This document shows positions 59,924 through 64,000 of a stretch of 64,000 nucleotides of DNA, in pieces. The position numbers and the translations under genes were made by a program. How positions within the stretch are numbered: the stretch's first letter is position 1; every line of letters starts with the position of its first letter. Origin of the DNA: a bacterium HR37 (GTDB lineage: Bacteria; Desulfobacterota_D; UBA1144; Nemesobacterales; CSP1-2); the NCBI GenBank assembly GCA_002898375.1, contig BEIN01000001.1, positions 1-64,000 on the forward strand, in the 5' to 3' direction. The notes below the pieces were generated by a model. That model was not told the origin of the DNA. It made no database searches and saw nothing but the letters and a program-made list of their open reading frames with translations.

Positions 59924-61239
59924 ATAGAAATATCTCAACCATACCTAAGATTCCTGAGTTAAACAGAAGGCTGCTTTTTACAGCCCTGATGTTGATTGTG
60001 TATAGGCTGGGTGTGTTTATCCCAACACCTGGTATAGATCCTGAGCAACTTATAAAGCTCTTTGAGCAAACCAGGGGAACGATTTTTGATCTTCTTAACC
60101 TGTTTTCAGGTGGAGCCCTTGAACGTGCGTCTATCTTTGCTTTGGGGGTTATGCCCTACATTACCTCCTCTATTATAATGTCTCTTCTTGTAAAGGCCTT
60201 CCCTACATTAGAGGCTATACAGAAGGAGGGGGAGGCTGGAAGAAGGAAGATCAATCAGTACTCCAGGTACGGTACCGTACTTATATCCTGTATTCAAGGT
60301 TTTATGCTGGCTGTTACCCTTGAAGGGGGGCTGGGAATAGGTGCATCTGTAGTAAGGGAGCCCGGATGGATGTTTAGGATTACAACGGTTATTACGCTTA
60401 CTGCAGGAACACTGTTTGTTATGTGGATAGGAGAGCAGATATCTGAAAGAGGCGTAGGAAATGGTGTATCGCTTATAATTGCTGCTTCCATTATAACAAG
60501 GGTACCTGGGGGACTATGGGATTTGGTAAGGCTGGTTAAGACGGGTGAGATGACCGTATTTGGTATGTTGCTTCTTCTTATGTTTTTTGCTGTTATAATT
60601 GGGATTATTGTTTTCTTTGAGAGATCCTATAGAAGGATTCCAGTTCAATATCCAAGACGGGTTGTGGGAAGAAAGGTATATGGGGGACAGACATCTCATC
60701 TGCCGTTGAAGGTAAATACAGCTGGTGTGATTCCTCCCATTTTTGCTTCTTCTCTTATGATTTTCCCCGCCACCATTCTTACCTTTGTAAACGTTCAATT
60801 TCTAAGGGATATAACTGATACGTTTTTGGTTAGGGGTTTTGTTCACGACATTATATACGCTGGTCTTATAATATTTTTTGCCTATTTCTATACTGCTATC
60901 ATATATAATCCTGATGATTTGGCGGAGAATTTAAGGAAAAATGGGGGTTTTATTCCAGGAATTAGACCTGGAAAGAAAACGGCCGAGTACATTGAGAAGA
61001 TACTCTCTAGGATTACTTTTATAGGCGCTATATACGTTGCCTCCGTTTGTGTGCTTCCCTCAATACTCCAAGGAGCCCCTTTTAATCTTCCCTTCTTTTT
61101 TGGGGGAACTTCTCTTCTTATAGTTGTAGGGGTTACGCTGGATACGCTACAGCAGATCGAATCTTTTCTTATTACTCACAGCTATGAGGGTTTTATAAGA
61201 AAACGGGGTATGAAAGGACCTAGAAGATACGGTATATAG
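59920..61239 (+). CDS. secY: Preprotein translocase subunit SecY
   Basis: 439 residues, ten membrane helices. N-terminal [41 protein letters not shown] at the lateral gate, and [22 protein letters not shown] in the cytoplasmic C5 loop region. Forms the protein-conducting channel of the inner membrane. Confidence 0.99.
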   Translation: MNRNISTIPKIPELNRRLLFTALMLIVYRLGVFIPTPGIDPEQLIKLFEQTRGTIFDLLNLFSGGALERASIFALGVMPYITSSIIMSLLVKAFPTLEAIQKEGEAGRRKINQYSRYGTVLISCIQGFMLAVTLEGGLGIGASVVREPGWMFRITTVITLTAGTLFVMWIGEQISERGVGNGVSLIIAASIITRVPGGLWDLVRLVKTGEMTVFGMLLLLMFFAVIIGIIVFFERSYRRIPVQYPRRVVGRKVYGGQTSHLPLKVNTAGVIPPIFASSLMIFPATILTFVNVQFLRDITDTFLVRGFVHDIIYAGLIIFFAYFYTAIIYNPDDLAENLRKNGGFIPGIRPGKKTAEYIEKILSRITFIGAIYVASVCVLPSILQGAPFNLPFFFGGTSLLIVVGVTLDTLQQIESFLITHSYEGFIRKRGMKGPRRYGI

Positions 61240-61267
61240 TAAACACATGATGCATAAGAGGTGAGGA

Positions 61268-61957
61268 ATGAGATTGATACTGTTTGGACCACCAGGTGCA
61301 GGGAAGGGTACCCAGGCATCGCAGATTTCCCAAAAGTATGGTATAATACATATTTCTACCGGTGATATTTTAAGGACTGCTGTAAAAGAAGGGACACCGC
61401 TTGGAAACCTTGCAAAGTCGTATATGGACAAAGGGGAGCTTGTACCTGATGAAGTGGTTATAGGCATAATAAAAGAACGTATCAGAAAAGAGGACACTCG
61501 AAATGGCTTTATGCTTGATGGTTTTCCTAGAACCATACCTCAGGCAGAGGCGCTGGATAATATGCTAGGCAGTGAGGGGCTCAAGATAGATGCTGTTATA
61601 TCGATTGAAGTTGAGGATGAGGAGGTTATTAAGAGGATAAGCGGTAGGAGGGTTTGTGAAAAGTGTGGTGTAATGTATCATATTATTTATGATCCACCTA
61701 AAAATAACGAATTGTGTGATAGGTGTGGTGCAAGACTTTTCCAGAGAGATGATGATAAAGAAGAGGTGGTGCGCAGGAGGCTTCAAGTTTACAGAAACCA
61801 AACAGAGCCTCTAAAGGAGTACTACAAAAAGATAGGGATACTACAAAGCATTGATGGTACCGGAACTGTTGAGCAGGTATTTGGCAGAATAGATAGAGTT
61901 CTTCAATCTTTGATTGAAAAAAAAGATGATTTTTTTAAAGAGCAAGGAAGAGATTGA
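61268..61957 (+). CDS. adk: Adenylate kinase, zinc-containing
   Basis: 229 residues. P-loop FGPPGAGKGTQASQI, DGFPRTIPQAEALD, and a LID with CEKCGVMYH and CDRCGARLFQR, four Cys for structural zinc. AMP+ATP to 2 ADP. Its last 32 nt overlap map. AAGAGGTGAGGA precedes the ATG. Confidence 0.99.
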   Translation: MRLILFGPPGAGKGTQASQISQKYGIIHISTGDILRTAVKEGTPLGNLAKSYMDKGELVPDEVVIGIIKERIRKEDTRNGFMLDGFPRTIPQAEALDNMLGSEGLKIDAVISIEVEDEEVIKRISGRRVCEKCGVMYHIIYDPPKNNELCDRCGARLFQRDDDKEEVVRRRLQVYRNQTEPLKEYYKKIGILQSIDGTGTVEQVFGRIDRVLQSLIEKKDDFFKEQGRD

Positions 61958-62693
61958 AAAAATAAGGGCTGCATCACGGGTTGTGGTTGAGGTATTGAGG
62001 AGACTAAAGCAAGAGGCCCAACCCGGGGTTTCAACCTGGGATCTTGATAGGATTGCCGAGGAGCTCTGTATAAGTATGGGTGCAGTGCCGGCTTTTAAGG
62101 GGTATAGAAACTATCCGGCTTCGGTTTGCTTTGCCATTAACAGCGAGGTTGTTCATGGGATTCCTTCTAAGAAGAAGATTCTTAAAGAGGGTGATATACT
62201 GGGTATGGACTTCGGTGTGTGTTTGGATGGGTTCTACAGCGACTCGGCTATCACTATCCCTATAGGTCATGTGTCTCCCATAGCTCAAAGACTTTTAGAG
62301 GTTACAAGAAATTCTCTCTACAGGGGAATAGAGAAGGCATACCCACACAATCGGCTTTTTGATATCTCCCATGCTATAGAGAGTTATGTGGAGCAGGAGG
62401 GGTTCTCAGTTGTAAAGACATTTGTTGGACATGGGATAGGAAGAAGTCTTCATGAGGAACCCCAGGTACCTAACTTTGTTCCCCATAATGGGAACTGGAG
62501 TAAAGGGATAAGATTAAAAGCCGGGATGGTAATTGCAATTGAGCCCATGGTAAATGTTGGAAGACCGGATGTAAGGATTCTGGATGATGGTTGGACAGCA
62601 GTTACGGTAGATGGTTCCCTCTCAGCTCACTTTGAACATACCGTTGCAATACTTGAGGAAGGACCGGTTATTTTAACTCAGTTTGAAGAGTAA
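61926..62693 (+). CDS. map: Methionine aminopeptidase, type I
   Basis: 255 residues from ATG 61926 (or TTG 61914). Metal ligands in MDFGVCLDGFYSDSA, GHGIGRSLHEEP, EPMVNVG and HFEHTVAI. Removes the initiator Met. The overlap with adk (32 nt) suggests translational coupling; no good Shine-Dalgarno is visible. Usual position in the spc operon. Confidence 0.98.
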   Translation: MIFLKSKEEIEKIRAASRVVVEVLRRLKQEAQPGVSTWDLDRIAEELCISMGAVPAFKGYRNYPASVCFAINSEVVHGIPSKKKILKEGDILGMDFGVCLDGFYSDSAITIPIGHVSPIAQRLLEVTRNSLYRGIEKAYPHNRLFDISHAIESYVEQEGFSVVKTFVGHGIGRSLHEEPQVPNFVPHNGNWSKGIRLKAGMVIAIEPMVNVGRPDVRILDDGWTAVTVDGSLSAHFEHTVAILEEGPVILTQFEE

Positions 62694-62702
62694 AGGAGAG
62701 AT

Positions 62703-62924
62703 ATGGGAAAAGAAGAAAGATTGGAGTTTGAAGGTGTAGTGGTTGAGGCACTTCCCAACGCTATGTTTAGGGTTGAGATTGAAGGAGGGCATAAGATACT
62801 TGCTTATGTATCTGGTAAGATGCGAACCAACTTCATACGCATTCTACCGGGAGACAAAGTAAAGGTTGAGCTTTCACCTTATGATCTTACAAAGGGTAGA
62901 ATTGTGTACAGGTTAAAAAAATAA
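62703..62924 (+). CDS. infA: Translation initiation factor IF-1
   Basis: 73 residues, S1-type OB fold. [20 protein letters not shown] and [20 protein letters not shown], then [22 protein letters not shown] precedes the ATG. Confidence 0.99.
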   Translation: MGKEERLEFEGVVVEALPNAMFRVEIEGGHKILAYVSGKMRTNFIRILPGDKVKVELSPYDLTKGRIVYRLKK

Positions 62925-62943
62925 TTACACAGGAGGTTTCGGG

Positions 62944-63057
62944 TTGAAGGTAAGAGCCTCGGTAAAAAAGATATGTGATAAGTGCAAGATAATCAGGAGA
63001 AAGGGTACTATACGCGTAATCTGTGAAAACAAGAAACACAAACAAAAGCAAGGGTAG
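62944..63057 (+). CDS. rpmJ: 50S ribosomal protein L36
   Basis: Not in the ORF track (37 residues). TTG start with CAGGAGG upstream gives [20 protein letters not shown], then [12 protein letters not shown]. Cys-x2-Cys and Cys-x4-His supply zinc ligands. It lies between infA and rpsM, its standard place. Confidence 0.97.
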   Translation: MKVRASVKKICDKCKIIRRKGTIRVICENKKHKQKQG

Positions 63058-63068
63058 GAGGAGAAAAG

Positions 63069-63449
63069 ATGCCAAGGATAGCCGGTGTGGATATACCTGC
63101 GGATAAGAGAATAGAGGTTGGGCTTACATACATATACGGTATAGGTCGTTCGACCTCTAGGAAGATTCTGGCTGAAGCAGGTATAGATATGAACAAGCGC
63201 GGACACGAACTTACTGAGCAGGAAATTGCCAAGATAAGAGAGATCATTGAGCAGAATTACACCGTTGAGGGAGAGCTAAGAAAAGAAATCCAAAACAACA
63301 TTAAACGTCTCATAGAGATAGGCTGCTACAGGGGTATAAGGCACAGGCTTCACTTACCCGTTCGTGGGCAGAGGACTCGTTCTAATGCAAGGACAAGAAA
63401 GGGGCCAAGGGGTGCAGCTATTGCTAAAAAGAAGAAGACCAAAGGATAG
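63069..63449 (+). CDS. rpsM: 30S ribosomal protein S13
   Basis: 126 residues. [20 protein letters not shown] start and [19 protein letters not shown] tail that contacts tRNA. AGGAGGAGAAAAG precedes the ATG. First gene of the alpha segment. Confidence 0.99.
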   Translation: MPRIAGVDIPADKRIEVGLTYIYGIGRSTSRKILAEAGIDMNKRGHELTEQEIAKIREIIEQNYTVEGELRKEIQNNIKRLIEIGCYRGIRHRLHLPVRGQRTRSNARTRKGPRGAAIAKKKKTKG

Positions 63450-63463
63450 AGTGGAGGTAAAAG

Positions 63464-63847
63464 TTGGCTAAGAAAAAGGGAGCTAAAAAAACCAAAAAGT
63501 TTGTAGAACATGGTATAGCACATATTCAAGCCACATTTAACAACACCATAGTTACGATAACCGATCCTCAGGGTAATGTGGTTGCTTGGTCGAGTGGTGG
63601 TGTAAAGGGGTTTAAGGGAACGAGGAAGGGAACACCATTTGCGGCTCAGGTAGCCGCTGAGGATGCTGCTAGGAAGGCTTCTTCAATGGGAATGAAGAGT
63701 GTAGCAGTTTATGTTAAAGGACCTGGTCCAGGTAGGGAACCTGCAATAAGATCTCTTCAGGCTGCAGGACTTAAGATAACTCTTATAAGAGATGTTACAC
63801 CTATACCTCATAACGGGTGTAGGCCACCTGGTAGACGAAGGGTCTAA
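63464..63847 (+). CDS. rpsK: 30S ribosomal protein S11
   Basis: 127 residues. TTG start with GTGGAGG upstream. [20 protein letters not shown] and [20 protein letters not shown]. The Asn-Gly near the end is a site often isomerised in S11. Confidence 0.99.
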   Translation: MAKKKGAKKTKKFVEHGIAHIQATFNNTIVTITDPQGNVVAWSSGGVKGFKGTRKGTPFAAQVAAEDAARKASSMGMKSVAVYVKGPGPGREPAIRSLQAAGLKITLIRDVTPIPHNGCRPPGRRRV

Positions 63848-63885
63848 TTTGAATGATCTAGTATTTGATAAGGAGGTTTATATAA

Positions 63886-64000
63886 GTGGCAAGATATACA
63901 GGGCCAGTTTGTAGACTTTGTAGAAGAGAGGGGATGAAACTTTTTCTAAAAGGGGAGAAATGCTATACCCCCAAGTGTCCTGTTGAAAGACGTCCGGAAC
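63886..64000 (+). CDS. rpsD: 30S ribosomal protein S4, N-terminal part (cut by window end)
   Basis: Not in the ORF track because it runs off the right edge. GTG start 9 nt after AAGGAGG encodes [20 protein letters not shown] and later [13 protein letters not shown]. The Cys-x2-Cys and second Cys pair show the zinc-binding form. It follows rpsK as in standard alpha operons; rpoA is expected next. Confidence 0.97.
   Translation, partial: MARYTGPVCRLCRREGMKLFLKGEKCYTPKCPVERRPE

Noticed and set aside
1-64000. tRNA, rRNA, CRISPR, IS elements or prophage
   Set aside because: Looked for cloverleaf ends, regular spaced repeats, transposases and phage genes; none seen by eye.

Overview
The window is a stretch of chromosome from a diderm (Gram-negative) bacterium with moderate to low GC. 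The outer-membrane side is implied by a Wza-type export lipoprotein with a lipobox. Oxidative metabolism is implied by a SucA-SucB 2-oxoglutarate dehydrogenase pair. Gene content (c-di-GMP GEMM-I riboswitch, Gld-like ABC exporter, FmdB zinc ribbons, zinc-type S14/S4/L36, a cysteine-rich insert in EF-Tu, no rpmD in the spc operon) fits a deep-branching lineage near the old Deltaproteobacteria or a related candidate phylum. I cannot name the phylum from sequence alone. No tRNA, rRNA, CRISPR array, insertion sequence or prophage was seen.

Layout. 1-1.34 kb (minus): the 5' part of a secreted protein (signal peptide, DNRLRE-like domain, PKD domain, Pro-Thr linker, start of a probable beta-helix), preceded by a convincing c-di-GMP-I riboswitch. 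1.8-8.6 kb: a small Tat-signal-like, Arg/Gly/Ser-rich peptide, an HPr-kinase-like protein, a PqqD-like protein and a family-5 nucleotidyltransferase, followed by a Wza-like lipoprotein, a Wzc-like tyrosine kinase and a convergent NarL/LuxR-type regulator. This is a surface polysaccharide locus with an apparent peptide-modification module. 8.9-14.4 kb: topA, recG, htpX. 14.4-19 kb (minus): sucA-sucB-DsrE family gene. 19-23.5 kb: four-gene Gld-like ABC export system ending in a triple-repeat DUF4340 protein. 23.5-33.1 kb: housekeeping and metabolism (aspS, aldehyde dehydrogenase, era, a crotonase, two FmdB-type genes, hisIE, rpoZ, marC-like, a HyuA-type subunit). 33.1-39.6 kb: an AT-rich glycosyltransferase/flippase island with a sulfotransferase remnant. 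39.7-46.8 kb: macro-domain protein, Nudix hydrolase, ssb, cupin, glmU, glmS, purD and a hypothetical gene. 46.9-64 kb: the str-S10-spc-alpha ribosomal superoperon from rpsL to the start of rpsD.

How the parts work together. GlmS and GlmU make UDP-GlcNAc, which can feed the wall and the surface glycans that the glycosyltransferases, flippase, Wza-like and Wzc-like proteins would build and export. The riboswitch ties a secreted matrix or adhesin protein next to this locus to c-di-GMP. The ribosomal superoperon is almost complete and mostly ordinary, but rplD carries a one-base frameshift (probable sequence error), tuf has codon usage unlike all its neighbours, and TTG starts are common.

Best candidates for something new: (1) the peptide / HPr-kinase-like / PqqD / nucleotidyltransferase module beside a c-di-GMP-controlled secreted protein that carries a similar Arg/Gly/Ser-rich insertion; (2) an FmdB zinc ribbon split by an inserted domain of about 70 residues, in tandem with its undisrupted paralogue.
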